Source: Candidatus Eubacterium faecigallinarum (GTDB taxonomy: Bacteria; Bacillota; Clostridia; Oscillospirales; Acutalibacteraceae). Taken from it: a stretch of 64,000 nt of DNA. Below, piece after piece: positions 49,512 to 59,185 of the stretch. Where the stretch lies: positions 62,001 to 126,000 of the forward strand of contig DXDN01000010.1 in assembly GCA_019115455.1 (NCBI GenBank). Reading direction: 5' to 3'. The notes beneath the pieces are model-generated. The model saw only the letters and a program-made list of their open reading frames with translations. It was not told the DNA's origin and made no database searches. How positions within the stretch are numbered: position 1 is the stretch's first letter; each line of letters starts with the position of its first letter. The position numbers and the translations under genes are program-made.

Positions 49512-52500
49512 ATGAACATTTTAGTTAATGAAAAAGTTTTAAGATCCCTTTTTAACGATAATGATTTTAATACAGAGCTCAAAATAATGCTCAACGAAAT
49601 AATCGACGAAGAGCTGCTCAAAGAGCCTGAGGATATGGACTGCGACCTCATCGACGAGTGCACTGATATGCTCATAGCGCTGGAACAGGAAAACGACGAC
49701 GGATTCGCAGTAATGATACCGCTGATAAGCAGTGAAAAAATAATGGCGGCATGCCGCAAAAAAGGATTCAAATCTCTGAGCAGACCTGTGCGCGGTTCGC
49801 TCATAGCCTGCATAATCCTGCTTTCAGCTTTTACGGCAAACACAGTAATTGCCGACGTGTTCGACTATAACATAGCAAAAGAAGTTGTAAGCTCAATTTC
49901 CCAAACTCTTCAGGACTGGGGAATCATCGCCAGCGCTGACGACGACAGCGAAATCGTCGTTGACGAAATTCCCTCCGCCGATAAAGCCGACGATAAATCA
50001 GACAACAGCGAACCTGTAACAGAGTCCGAAGAGGAAGAAACCACTGCCGAATCTAAAGGCAAAGCAACACAAGCGCCTAAGAAAGCTTCTGTCCAAAATC
50101 AAACAACACCGTCTGACACTACCACCGAAGTACAGGATGTATCTGTTCAAAAATATACTCTTACATTAGATGCAAACGGCGGCAAATGCAGCGCGTCCGC
50201 AGTTGAGGTCACATACGGCAAAGCCATAGGCAAGCTACCCACACCCGAAAGAGAGGGCTATGAATTTCTCGGCTGGTATAACATAGATATCAGCTACTAC
50301 CGTGAAAACGGACGCAAAAGCGAAAAAGCGCTAAACGATAAAACCGTTTACAACCTTCAAAAAGACTCAGTAGTTACTGCAAAATGGAGCAAATACAGCA
50401 CTATCAGGCTCAACGCCAACGGCGGCGAATGCAGTACAGAATACCTTGCATTAGGTGCAAATGACAGCATAAAAAAGCTGCCTGTTCCCACCAGAGAGGG
50501 ATATATCTTTGCAGGCTGGTTTGATGAGGATTATATTCCGTTTACCACCACGGAAAATCTTTATCTTTACTCCCTTCCCGAATTTTACTACGAGCTGACT
50601 GCGTACTGGATAAAGGTAGGAGAAACACGCACTGTTTACTTCAATACCAACGGCGGTAAATGCGATGTTGTCAGCAAAGATTTTGAAGTAGGAAAGCCGT
50701 ACGGCGAGCTGCCTGTGCCTGTAAAATCAGGATTTAAATTCCTTGGCTGGTACAGCGAAAGCTACGCCGACTCCGAGAAGATAACCGCTGATACGGTATT
50801 TACCACACAAATCTCCTTACAGGCGCTTTGGTACAGAAGCACGGCAACCGTCACGTTTGATCCGGCAGGCGGAACCTGCGACGTAACGAGTATGAACGTG
50901 TATTCAGACAACATATACAGAAATGTGCCCAAACCTGAAAAAGAGGGGTACGTATTCCTCGGCTGGTATTGCGGCGATGAGCAAATTTTTGATGAACTTT
51001 GGGTATTCCATCCGGCTAAGGACAAAACATATAAGGCGCTGTGGATTCCTGTAAAAGTGCCTGTCACCTTCAACGCCAACGGCGGAAAAATCAGCAGCAG
51101 CGGCGATATTTCCATCACGGAAAATTACTCCTATATGCTTAGTTACGGCTCATTTCCCGAGGCTTCAAGACAGGGCTACAAATTCACCGGCTGGTATACC
51201 GAGCCTGTAGGCGGCACAAAAATCAGCGAGACAGATACAGTTAATTTCCTTGACGGCGCCACATTTTACGCCCATTGGGAAGAGAACGAAACCGTGCTTA
51301 ATGTATCGTTCTACCTTAACAACAGCGACGACACCTGCACCACGGTATCCGTTAACAAGGGCGAAAAAATACCTGCCTCAAAAATCCCGAATATGAACAA
51401 TTCCGGCGGACTGTTCTATGAATTTGACGGCTGGTATACCGACAAATATTACGGCGAAAAAGCTGACCTTGACGCTGTGATTACAGAAAACACGGAATAT
51501 TATGCTCACTGGGTATTCAATACTGATTTAACTCAGACAACTCTGAAACTTGACAAAACAAACTATGAGCTCAACGAAGAAATTTACCTAACCACAGTGG
51601 ATATGATATTGTCATTGCCAAGCATGGGTTACAGCCAAACCATCACTGGCGAAATGCTTGACGAAGCAGGCGCAAAGATTGAATACGACACATCATCTTA
51701 CGGCAAGCACACGCTGACGGTCACCGTCGCTATGGATACCGGCTACATGTTGACCCTCAGGGCATCTGCTGATATTTATGTAGGCGGCTGTACCCATGAA
51801 TCAGGAACATACACCGCAAACGAGGTTACTCCCACATGCCATTCTGAAGGATACAGCGGCGACATAATGTGCAAGAACTGCAATGAACTGATTGAAAAAG
51901 GCAGTATTTTGCCAATAACACAGCACGACGAGAACACAAAAACAAAAACTATTAATTACAAAGCCGCCACGTGCTCTCAAGAGGGATACAGCGGCGACAG
52001 CGTTTGTGTGGAATGCGGCAAAATTGTTAAAAAAGGCAGTATTATTAATAAAACGCCCCATACTTCCACCCATCAAGAAGTGGCAAAAAAAGCCTCCTTT
52101 GACCAGGACGGAGAAATTGTTACAGTATGCAACGACTGTAACACAGTTATCTCCACAGACGAAATTATAAGCAAAGTTTCCTCCGTTACACTGTCGTCAG
52201 AATATTATGATTATGACGGATATGTAAAATCTCCGAAAGTTACGGTTAAGGATGCAGACGGAAATGCCATTAAAGACTACACCGTCACAATGGATGAGGG
52301 AAGAACACAGGTAGGCACATATAATGTGTACGTAACCCTAAACGGTAATCTTTATGAAGGAGAAAAGACCCTAACCTTTGAGATTCTTGAATGCACCTTG
52401 AGGAAACCTGATGCAAAATTCGTATCAGGCACCAGTTATATAGAGTGGAGCGCAAACCCCAAGGCTGACGGATATGAGGTATATTGCGAAAAGCTATTCG

Positions 52501-52673
52501 GCGAGGACGAAACATATACAATTACATCAAACAATATTACGTATGTGGACTACAAAAAAGACCTTGGATATAAATTCCCTAACTATTATAAAATAAAAGT
52601 ACGTGCTTACAAAAATATCAAAGATGGAGTCATTTATTCCCCTTGGTCTGACTTGTGCAACGTACGGTTCTAA
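49512..52673 (+). CDS. Large surface protein with an anti-sigma-like N-terminus, InlB-type repeats and CxxC repeats
   Basis: A 1053-aa protein. Residues 1-92 are acidic, soluble and probably cytoplasmic; one transmembrane helix follows (about 94-116), then an acidic S/T/E linker. Six InlB B-repeat (Flg_new/Listeria-Bacteroides) modules run from about 215 to 670, each with a 'F..NGG.C...P...GY.F.GW' pattern. Two to three ~50-residue modules with paired cysteines (CTHE..C..C; CVECG; CNDC) follow, then a C-terminal fibronectin-like region (FVSGTSYIEWSANPKADGYE). There is no sorting signal or signal peptide, so the helix is the anchor. Sigma-factor control is inferred from operon position. Confidence 0.8.
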   Translation: MNILVNEKVLRSLFNDNDFNTELKIMLNEIIDEELLKEPEDMDCDLIDECTDMLIALEQENDDGFAVMIPLISSEKIMAACRKKGFKSLSRPVRGSLIACIILLSAFTANTVIADVFDYNIAKEVVSSISQTLQDWGIIASADDDSEIVVDEIPSADKADDKSDNSEPVTESEEEETTAESKGKATQAPKKASVQNQTTPSDTTTEVQDVSVQKYTLTLDANGGKCSASAVEVTYGKAIGKLPTPEREGYEFLGWYNIDISYYRENGRKSEKALNDKTVYNLQKDSVVTAKWSKYSTIRLNANGGECSTEYLALGANDSIKKLPVPTREGYIFAGWFDEDYIPFTTTENLYLYSLPEFYYELTAYWIKVGETRTVYFNTNGGKCDVVSKDFEVGKPYGELPVPVKSGFKFLGWYSESYADSEKITADTVFTTQISLQALWYRSTATVTFDPAGGTCDVTSMNVYSDNIYRNVPKPEKEGYVFLGWYCGDEQIFDELWVFHPAKDKTYKALWIPVKVPVTFNANGGKISSSGDISITENYSYMLSYGSFPEASRQGYKFTGWYTEPVGGTKISETDTVNFLDGATFYAHWEENETVLNVSFYLNNSDDTCTTVSVNKGEKIPASKIPNMNNSGGLFYEFDGWYTDKYYGEKADLDAVITENTEYYAHWVFNTDLTQTTLKLDKTNYELNEEIYLTTVDMILSLPSMGYSQTITGEMLDEAGAKIEYDTSSYGKHTLTVTVAMDTGYMLTLRASADIYVGGCTHESGTYTANEVTPTCHSEGYSGDIMCKNCNELIEKGSILPITQHDENTKTKTINYKAATCSQEGYSGDSVCVECGKIVKKGSIINKTPHTSTHQEVAKKASFDQDGEIVTVCNDCNTVISTDEIISKVSSVTLSSEYYDYDGYVKSPKVTVKDADGNAIKDYTVTMDEGRTQVGTYNVYVTLNGNLYEGEKTLTFEILECTLRKPDAKFVSGTSYIEWSANPKADGYEVYCEKLFGEDETYTITSNNITYVDYKKDLGYKFPNYYKIKVRAYKNIKDGVIYSPWSDLCNVRF

Positions 52674-52704
52674 ATCAGAGGATCAAATAGGACCTAACCA
52701 CAGC

Positions 52705-52742
52705 AAAAAAGGACGCTTTAAAAAGCGTCCTTTTGTTTTGTT
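52705..52742. terminator. Intrinsic terminator between converging genes
   Basis: GGACGCTTT pairs with AAGCGTCC around AAA, with an A-run before and TTTTGTTTT after. Confidence 0.9.
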
Positions 52743-52745
52743 ATT

Positions 52746-54389
52746 TTATTTGGCTACTGCCCACAGGGTGCGGTTTTTATCTGACACTGCGGACAACGTC
52801 ATCACTGTTTTGCCGTTTTGTGTTCCGGCACAAAAAGCGCCGTAAAAATTCTCGCCTTCAAGCTCAAAGGAGAAAGTATACGAATCTTCGGAGAGTTTCA
52901 GCTTAGTTTCTTTGCCGTCAACGGTAAGGATTTCGCCGTCAACACTCAGCTCTGACACCGGTTCGATTATATCATTAACCTTGCTCCAGTCATCCGTAGC
53001 CTTTGTGTCCGCTGAGAAGAAAACAGCCTCGTATTCTCCCGCCACGTCGGAGTTATCCACCGCCTTTGCCGTTTCGCCGTTATATTTCAGCGGAAGCATT
53101 GTCAGCCATCCGTTTTCAGTTCTCAGCATCTGGTGGACCTGAACATTGTGAAATGCGCCCTCGCCGTCGTTGTATCGCTGGTGATAAACCTGATAAATTC
53201 TGCCGTCGTCATCAATAAGGCATGATGAATGCCCCGGAGAAAGAACCGCCGTTTCATCAAACGAGAACTGATAATTTCCTGCTACCTTTGTGCCGGTGCT
53301 CTTCATATCCTTAGCGTCATTGCCTGCCGCGTCTACATAAGGACCGTCGGGATTTTCACTGCGGTACTCACGGATATTATAGCCGTCAAGGGCATTAAGT
53401 CCGCCGTAAGTCAGAAACATATAATAATATCCGCTTTGACTGTCATACACAATAAACGGTCCCTCTCCGGTGCCGTTAGTTTCCTCATTGGTGCAGGATA
53501 TCTGCTTGCCGAAATAAATATCATATCCCTGACTGCTTCTCATAGCGTCATAATCCGGCATACCCGTTTCCTCCACCAGCGGCATGACATAGATACCTCC
53601 GCTGTAAGAGCCGTACGCAAGCCAGAGATTGCCGTCCTTGTCATAAAACGCCGCCGGGTCTATGGCATTTGGATATTTGCCGTAAGTGCAGTCATAATTG
53701 CCCTCATCGTCAAACCAGTCCTTTTCCTCAACCTCTTCTTTGGTAAACACTCCGCTTTCGATAAGGCCGCCGATATTGGTAAAGGAATAATGGAGCTGAT
53801 TCTTAGGCTTGCCGAAAAGAGTGGTGCGGTTGCTGAATCCGCTGTATATCATAGTGTCAACAAATTCAAAAGTACCCTCAGGGCTGTCTGAAACGGCAAG
53901 CCAGATTACCGAGCCCGTACTGCCCCATACCGAAGAGCATGCGTAATAGCAATACTTGCCCATGGTCTTATTATAGATAATATCCGAAGCCCAGACGTTC
54001 GTTTCCCATTTGTCCTCATCATAATCCCACAGTCTCTGAGCGCCGTCGCACCAGGCAAACGCTTTTTCAAGGCTTCCTCTGAGGGTTGAGCCCTCTTTTA
54101 CCAGCGTCCTGTTACTGTCAAAAACTCCTGAGCTCACTGTGCTCCAGCTTATAAGGTCATCGCTTTTTGCCGAAGCTATGTGAGAGCCGGTGACATAATA
54201 AGTTCCGTCCTGCGCCTTAAATACAGACGGGTCGTGAACAGATACTCCTTTGCTGTCATCAAAGTTCAGCGCATCGCCCTCAATGGGCATAATCACGGCT
54301 TCTGTACTGCCTGCTCCGCATCCTGTAAAACACAGTACAACAAAAATCACCGCCAGAGCCAGCGACAAGATTTTGACATACCTTTTCAT
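52746..54389 (-). CDS. GH43 family lipoprotein, probable arabinan endo-1,5-alpha-L-arabinosidase
   Basis: A 547-aa lipoprotein (lipobox CFTGC, cysteine 24) with a five-bladed propeller of GH43: the catalytic base in VHDPSVF (D53), the pKa-modulating aspartate in NAIDPAAFYD, and the acid in GTGEGPFIVYD. The SSCLIDDDGRIYQVYHQRYN blade and the C-terminal beta-sandwich are typical of arabinanases. It should act on pectic arabinan at the cell surface. Xylan or other arabinoside specificity cannot be excluded. Its promoter is TTGTTT/TATAAT; GGGGTGAGG precedes the start. Confidence 0.85.
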   Translation of the reverse strand: MKRYVKILSLALAVIFVVLCFTGCGAGSTEAVIMPIEGDALNFDDSKGVSVHDPSVFKAQDGTYYVTGSHIASAKSDDLISWSTVSSGVFDSNRTLVKEGSTLRGSLEKAFAWCDGAQRLWDYDEDKWETNVWASDIIYNKTMGKYCYYACSSVWGSTGSVIWLAVSDSPEGTFEFVDTMIYSGFSNRTTLFGKPKNQLHYSFTNIGGLIESGVFTKEEVEEKDWFDDEGNYDCTYGKYPNAIDPAAFYDKDGNLWLAYGSYSGGIYVMPLVEETGMPDYDAMRSSQGYDIYFGKQISCTNEETNGTGEGPFIVYDSQSGYYYMFLTYGGLNALDGYNIREYRSENPDGPYVDAAGNDAKDMKSTGTKVAGNYQFSFDETAVLSPGHSSCLIDDDGRIYQVYHQRYNDGEGAFHNVQVHQMLRTENGWLTMLPLKYNGETAKAVDNSDVAGEYEAVFFSADTKATDDWSKVNDIIEPVSELSVDGEILTVDGKETKLKLSEDSYTFSFELEGENFYGAFCAGTQNGKTVMTLSAVSDKNRTLWAVAK

Positions 54390-54420
54390 AAATCCTCACC
54401 CCATTGATGTTTATACCGAA

Positions 54421-54449
54421 ATTATACAATAAACACTTCCTGAAAACAA
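54421..54449 (-). promoter_or_regulatory. Sigma-A promoter of the GH43 gene
   Basis: TTGTTT (54444-54449) and TATAAT (54421-54426) are 17 bases apart on the minus strand. Confidence 0.65.
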
Positions 54450-54492
54450 TAGGGACTGTGCCGTCGGATTAAATCCCGCATGCACAGTCGCG
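54450..54492 (-). terminator. Probable terminator after trpA
   Basis: GACTGTGC (minus strand, 54489-54482) pairs with GCACAGTC (54461-54454); the following tail is only moderately T-rich (CCTATTGTTTTC). Confidence 0.5.
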
Positions 54493-54512
54493 TATTTTAT
54501 AATATTCTTGTT

Positions 54513-55283
54513 TTATCTTATTGCGTCTTTCATCGTCTTAACGTATTCATAAACCTTTTGGGGAGCGTTTTTGCCGTATTCGGCAACAATTTCAACTATT
54601 GCCGAGCCCACAATCACGCCGTCGGCAAGGTCGGAATACTCCTTAGCCTGCTCGGGAGTATTGATTCCGATTCCTATAGCCACAGGGGTGTCGCTGACTT
54701 CTGCGGCTGCTTTCACAACCGACTTAATCTCCGATTTAATATCATTGTCACCATTCTGAGCACCTGCCGATGGAACGGCATAGAGAAATCCTTTTGACTC
54801 ACAGGCTATTTTTTTCATTCTTTCACTGCTTGACGGAGCAATCATTGATATCACATCAATATCGTATTTAACAGCAACGCTCTGAAGCTCGTCTTTCTCC
54901 TCAAACGGAAGATCAGGCACGATTACCGCGCTGATTCCTGCATCCTTAGCCTTTTGCAAAAACCTGTCATATCCGTATTTGAAAAGCACATTCAGATACG
55001 TCATATATACCAGCGGCGTGTCCGTTTGGGATGATACTTTTTTTGTAAGCTCCAGCACCTTATCAGTGGTAGCGCCCTGTGAGAGCGAGCGGAGATTTGC
55101 CTCCTGAACAACAGGACCCTCAGCAATGGGGTCGGAAAACGGTATGCCTATTTCTATCAAATCACATCCGCCCTCTGCCATACTCAGTATTATCTTTTCG
55201 CTCGTTTCAAGGTCTGGATCGCCTGCGGTAACAAATCCGATAAATGCTTTTGAGTTTTCAAACGCCTTTTTTGTATTACTCAT
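54513..55283 (-). CDS. trpA: Tryptophan synthase alpha chain
   Basis: A 256-aa TIM barrel that cleaves indole-3-glycerol phosphate to indole and glyceraldehyde 3-phosphate, passing indole to TrpB. The catalytic glutamate is in [12 protein letters not shown]. The position of the second catalytic acid, usually ADGP, reads AEGP here. The start is ATG 55283, overlapping the trpB stop by 8 bases; a GGGGGG-type site lies just upstream. The extension to 55331 runs inside trpB. Confidence 0.95.
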   Translation of the reverse strand: MSNTKKAFENSKAFIGFVTAGDPDLETSEKIILSMAEGGCDLIEIGIPFSDPIAEGPVVQEANLRSLSQGATTDKVLELTKKVSSQTDTPLVYMTYLNVLFKYGYDRFLQKAKDAGISAVIVPDLPFEEKDELQSVAVKYDIDVISMIAPSSSERMKKIACESKGFLYAVPSAGAQNGDNDIKSEIKSVVKAAAEVSDTPVAIGIGINTPEQAKEYSDLADGVIVGSAIVEIVAEYGKNAPQKVYEYVKTMKDAIR

Positions 55284-56460
55284 TAATATCAACCCCCCTG
55301 TATCTGGCAATTGCCGCCACGTCCTTATCACCTCTGCCGGAAAGACAGCAGATGATGATATCGTCCTTACTCATCTGAGGAGCTAATTTAATAAGATGCG
55401 CCACTGCGTGAGCAGACTCGATAGCGCATATGATCCCCTCTGTTTTGGCTATGTACTCAAAGGCGTCAACTGCCTCGTCATCAGTAACAGCCACATATTC
55501 CGCCCTGCCGGTATCTTTAAGATTAGCGTGCTCAGGACCTACTCCCGGATAGTCAAGTCCGGCGCTTATGGAGTACACCGGAGCAATCTGCCCGTACTCG
55601 TTCTGGCAGAAATATGATTTCATACCGTGGAACACTCCCAGCGTGCCCGTTGCCATAGTAGCCGCCGTTTTGCCGCTGTGGATTCCTTTTCCTGCCGCCT
55701 CGCATCCGATAAGCCGCACATCCTTGTCGTTTATGAAATTATAGAACATGCCCATGGCATTGGAACCGCCGCCCACGCATGCCATGACCGCCGAGGGCAG
55801 CCTGCCCTCAAGCTCAAGTATTTGCTGCCTTGCCTCCTTGGATATTACCGACTGAAAATCCCTTACTATCATTGGATAAGGATGAGGTCCCATAACGGAG
55901 CCAAGAACATAGAACGTGTCGTCCACACGTGAAACCCATTCACGCATTGCTTCGTTTACCGCGTCCTTGAGCGTCATAGTGCCCGTGGTGACTGCATTGA
56001 CCTTAGCGCCCAGGAGCTCCATACGATAAACATTGAGCGCCTGGCGGACAGTGTCCTCCTTGCCCATAAATATCTCGCACTCCATGCCCATAAGCGCCGC
56101 CGCCGTTGCCGTGGCAACTCCGTGCTGACCGGCACCTGTTTCAGCAATAACTCTGGTCTTGCCCATTTTCTTTGCCATCAGGCACTGCCCTAAAACATTG
56201 TTTATTTTGTGACTGCCCGTATGGTTAAGGTCCTCACGCTTAAAATATATCTTTGCACCGCCCAGGTCCTTTGTCATATTCTCGGCATAATATAGAAGCG
56301 ACGGTCTGCCTGCATATTCTTTTAGCAGCTTGTTAAGCTCTGCATTAAACTCCGGGTCGTTTTTGTAAAACTCATATGCTTTTTCAAGCTTAATTATTTC
56401 ATCCATCAGCGCTTCAGGAATATACTGACCGCCGTGAATACCATATCTTCCTATGCTCAT
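55276..56460 (-). CDS. trpB: Tryptophan synthase beta chain
   Basis: A 394-aa PLP enzyme condensing indole with serine. The cofactor lysine lies in [14 protein letters not shown], the [13 protein letters not shown] channel segment and the GGGSNAMG phosphate loop are present. The ATG at 56460 has GGAG 10 bases upstream; GTG 56469 is less well placed. Only trpB and trpA are present in this operon, behind a Trp-specific T-box. Confidence 0.96.
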   Translation of the reverse strand: MSIGRYGIHGGQYIPEALMDEIIKLEKAYEFYKNDPEFNAELNKLLKEYAGRPSLLYYAENMTKDLGGAKIYFKREDLNHTGSHKINNVLGQCLMAKKMGKTRVIAETGAGQHGVATATAAALMGMECEIFMGKEDTVRQALNVYRMELLGAKVNAVTTGTMTLKDAVNEAMREWVSRVDDTFYVLGSVMGPHPYPMIVRDFQSVISKEARQQILELEGRLPSAVMACVGGGSNAMGMFYNFINDKDVRLIGCEAAGKGIHSGKTAATMATGTLGVFHGMKSYFCQNEYGQIAPVYSISAGLDYPGVGPEHANLKDTGRAEYVAVTDDEAVDAFEYIAKTEGIICAIESAHAVAHLIKLAPQMSKDDIIICCLSGRGDKDVAAIARYRGVDINE

Positions 56461-56643
56461 CTCACACACTCCATATCTTTTTAATATTTTAAATTTAACT
56501 TTGCCGCTTTAATATCCGACAAAGACTTAATACGGTAATCGCCAGATCATCAAATAATATTTGACACAGGATTATTCTGAAATGCTTTTAACAAAAAGCT
56601 ATCCGCTGTTATCTTTACAAAATAAACGGATAAATCATAAAAC

Positions 56644-56927
56644 AAAAAAGTCCTTGGCAATACAAACGTATTACCAAGGACGAAATTACATTCCGCGGTG
56701 CCACCTTGATTTATGGGCAAGCCATACTCTTTGCAAGATACTATCATATCTCCGGCCACTAACGCAGGCCATCGCGTTACGGGATACTCGGCAAAAGCCT
56801 TTCACCGTACCCTCAGCGGTCCATTTAATAAGCCGTTTAATACTCCATTTCCAGCAACGGGAGCTCTCTGTGATTGCGTATCTTATTTTTATCTCCGCCT
56901 CAACGGTTTGAAATCAGATATTCAATT
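56644..56927 (-). promoter_or_regulatory. T-box riboswitch, tryptophan-specific (UGG)
   Basis: The minus-strand leader contains the stem I elements AGAGAGCUCCCGUUGCUGGAAA, a specifier codon UGG (56823-56821) in AAAUGGACC, and the T-box motif GGUGGCACCGCGG (56705-56693). It ends in a terminator (GTCCTTGG.AATAC arms, 56681-56668 with 56663-56650, then six T). Uncharged tRNA-Trp should allow read-through into trpBA. About 180 bases between the terminator and trpB hold nothing I can identify. Confidence 0.92.
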
Positions 56928-56933
56928 TTCTCA

Positions 56934-56962
56934 ATCATATCATTTTAAATCCGTTTTGTCAA
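56934..56962 (-). promoter_or_regulatory. Sigma-A promoter of the trpBA T-box leader
   Basis: TTGACA (56957-56962) and TATGAT (56934-56939) are 17 bases apart on the minus strand; the -35 lies within the last codons of the asparaginase gene. Confidence 0.75.
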
Positions 56963-57745
56963 CAGTAATCTTGCATAGGCGTTTTCCAGCGTGGAATTGA
57001 ATATAATATTTTCAATGCCCCTGGTGCTCTCATACTCTGCGGCAGATTTAGACGTGACAAAATAAAAAGGAATATTCATACCCCTGCACTTTTCGGCAAA
57101 ATCCTTAACATTTTCCGGCACGGTTGCCGAATGATACATAGTGTGAAGCACAGCGTCCACACCCTCCAGACAGTAGTTTGAATAGTCAATATTCACATAC
57201 GGATTTATCACAAGTATGTTTCTGTGGTTGAGCTTAGGATTTTTAACCGGCTCAAACTGTCTGCCGGCGGTTAAAAACTCGTCGTTTTGCCCGGCGCTCA
57301 CAGTCCTTACGGCTGTATAAAGCCTGTTATAGCTGATGTAAACGCCCTTAACTGAGCTGAGAATAAATTCCACCGCTCTTTGAAAATTTGCCGCTCCGTT
57401 GGAGGATTCGTCCTCCAGCGGCTTATCCGCCGCCACCAGGACAATGCTTTTATCATAAAAGATATTGCCCAAAAGCGCTCCCGTCCAGGCAAGTGTGTCC
57501 GACCCGTGCAGGATTATAACGCCGTCGTATTCTTCGTAATCCACTGCGCTCAGGCAGTCAATGAGCTTTTGCCACAGGTCAATGTCCATATTCTCCGACA
57601 GCACGGAAAACGGGCAAACGCAGTCAAAACTCACGCCCTTAAAATCAGCGAAATCAAGAATTTTAAAGGGATTATCAAGGAGGATATTGTCCTGCCTGAC
57701 GCAGGCAATTGTTCCGCCGGTACCCACCACAAGGATTTTGCTCAT
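56945..57745 (-). CDS. Asparaginase family protein (type I-like, short)
   Basis: A 266-aa protein with the two threonine motifs of bacterial asparaginases: VVGTGGTIAC at the N-terminus and ILHGSDTLAWTG near residue 80, followed by the AADKPLEDESSNGAANFQRA lysine/aspartate region. It has no signal peptide. At 266 residues it is shorter than the usual ~330; the C-terminal domain looks reduced. It should hydrolyse asparagine or a related amide. ATG at 57745; the gene is 33 bases after the aminopeptidase gene. Confidence 0.85.
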   Translation of the reverse strand: MSKILVVGTGGTIACVRQDNILLDNPFKILDFADFKGVSFDCVCPFSVLSENMDIDLWQKLIDCLSAVDYEEYDGVIILHGSDTLAWTGALLGNIFYDKSIVLVAADKPLEDESSNGAANFQRAVEFILSSVKGVYISYNRLYTAVRTVSAGQNDEFLTAGRQFEPVKNPKLNHRNILVINPYVNIDYSNYCLEGVDAVLHTMYHSATVPENVKDFAEKCRGMNIPFYFVTSKSAAEYESTRGIENIIFNSTLENAYARLLLTKRI

Positions 57746-57778
57746 TGCATCACCTTTATCATTTTACATAAGCAGAGC

Positions 57779-59185
57779 TTATTTTGTGAAGAATGTGAGA
57801 AATGCCTTATACGCCATATAGGTGTCTATCTTGCTGACTACCTCATACGGCGAGTGCATTGAAAGCACAGGAACGCCCACGTCGATAACGTCCACGTCAA
57901 GGTTGGCTATATACATAGCAACAGTTCCGCCGCCGCCTGCGTCTACCTTGCCAAGCTCGCCGCTCTGCCAGAGAACGCCGTTAGACTCCATAAGATTTTT
58001 AACAAAGCTTACATACTCCGCCGAAGCGTCGCTGGTGCCGCTCTTGCCTCTTGCTCCTGTAAACTTGGTAACAACTACGCCCTGATTGATAAATGAAGCG
58101 TTGTTCTTTTCAAACTGACCGGGCCAAGTGGGGTCAAAGGCAGCGTTTACATCGGCAGAAAGACATTTTGAATTAGAGAGAACGTCCCTGCCCTCACAGC
58201 CCTCAATGCGTGCCAGATCCTCGATAAAATATCTCAGGTAAGCTGAATTGAGTCCGGTGTTTCCGTCAGAGCCCGTCTCCTCCTTGTCGGTAAGAACGGT
58301 TATTGCCGTGTATTCGGGAACATCCTTAACATCAAATATAGCCTGCATAGCCGTGTAAGCGCAAACACGGTCGTCGTGACCGTAGCCGCCGATAAGACTC
58401 CTGTCAAAGCCGATATCGTCCACGGTAAACGCCGGTACAAGCTCAAGCTCAGCCGACAGGAAATCACGCTCAACGATGCCGTACTTTTCATAAAGAATGT
58501 TCAAAAGATTAAGCTTTATCTTTTCGCTTTCCTTGTCATCTTTAAAGGGACGTGAACCGATAACCACGTTAAGCTCCTCGCCCTTTACAATCTCGTTTGC
58601 CTTTCTTGACATCTGCTCGGCACCGAGATGAGGAAGAATATCAGTTATGCAGAATTTCGGGTCAGCAGGGTCCTCGCCCACATTTACGTCAACATAGCTG
58701 CCGTCGTTCTTGCATATCCTGCCGTGAAGTGAAAGCGGAATTGCCGTCCACTGATATTTCTTAATTCCGCCGTAATAATGGGTCTTGAAAAATCCCAGTG
58801 AGCCGTCCTCGTAAACAGGGCACTGCTTAAGGTCAAGTCTTGGGGAATCAATGTGGGCGGCGCTTATTCTCACACCATCCTTAACAGGTCTTTTTCCCTT
58901 GATACAAAGGATAATTGCCTTGCCCCTGTTAAAATAATACACCTTCTCGCCCTGACTGAGCTGGGAAGCAAATTTGTCAAACTCTTTATAGCCGTTAGCC
59001 TTTGCCAGCTCTAAAGCTGATTTGGCAAACTCCCTCTCCGTCTTGTTTTCATAAAGGAATTTTTTGTATCCGCCGCAAAAATCGTCGCAGGTTTTGAGCT
59101 CGTCATCGCTCATAAAATCAACGCCGTTTTCCTTTTTGTTGAAGAGAAGCTCTTTAAGCTCCTGGGCTTTTGTTTTCTCACTCAT
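57779..59185 (-). CDS. M18 family aminopeptidase
   Basis: A 468-aa zinc aminopeptidase releasing N-terminal acidic or neutral residues from peptides in the cytosol. The metal ligands lie in RISAAHIDSPRLDLKQ, FDRSLIGGYGHDDRVCAY, TVLTDKEETGSDGNTG and the late LSMHSPYEVVSK. It overlaps the Sua5-CoaE fusion gene by 4 bases, so it is translated in tandem. Confidence 0.93.
   Translation of the reverse strand: MSEKTKAQELKELLFNKKENGVDFMSDDELKTCDDFCGGYKKFLYENKTEREFAKSALELAKANGYKEFDKFASQLSQGEKVYYFNRGKAIILCIKGKRPVKDGVRISAAHIDSPRLDLKQCPVYEDGSLGFFKTHYYGGIKKYQWTAIPLSLHGRICKNDGSYVDVNVGEDPADPKFCITDILPHLGAEQMSRKANEIVKGEELNVVIGSRPFKDDKESEKIKLNLLNILYEKYGIVERDFLSAELELVPAFTVDDIGFDRSLIGGYGHDDRVCAYTAMQAIFDVKDVPEYTAITVLTDKEETGSDGNTGLNSAYLRYFIEDLARIEGCEGRDVLSNSKCLSADVNAAFDPTWPGQFEKNNASFINQGVVVTKFTGARGKSGTSDASAEYVSFVKNLMESNGVLWQSGELGKVDAGGGGTVAMYIANLDVDVIDVGVPVLSMHSPYEVVSKIDTYMAYKAFLTFFTK

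Noticed and set aside
56550-56759. A 69-codon minus-strand frame upstream of trpB
   Set aside because: It lies across the T-box and terminator, whose RNA motifs explain the conservation; no ribosome site is present.
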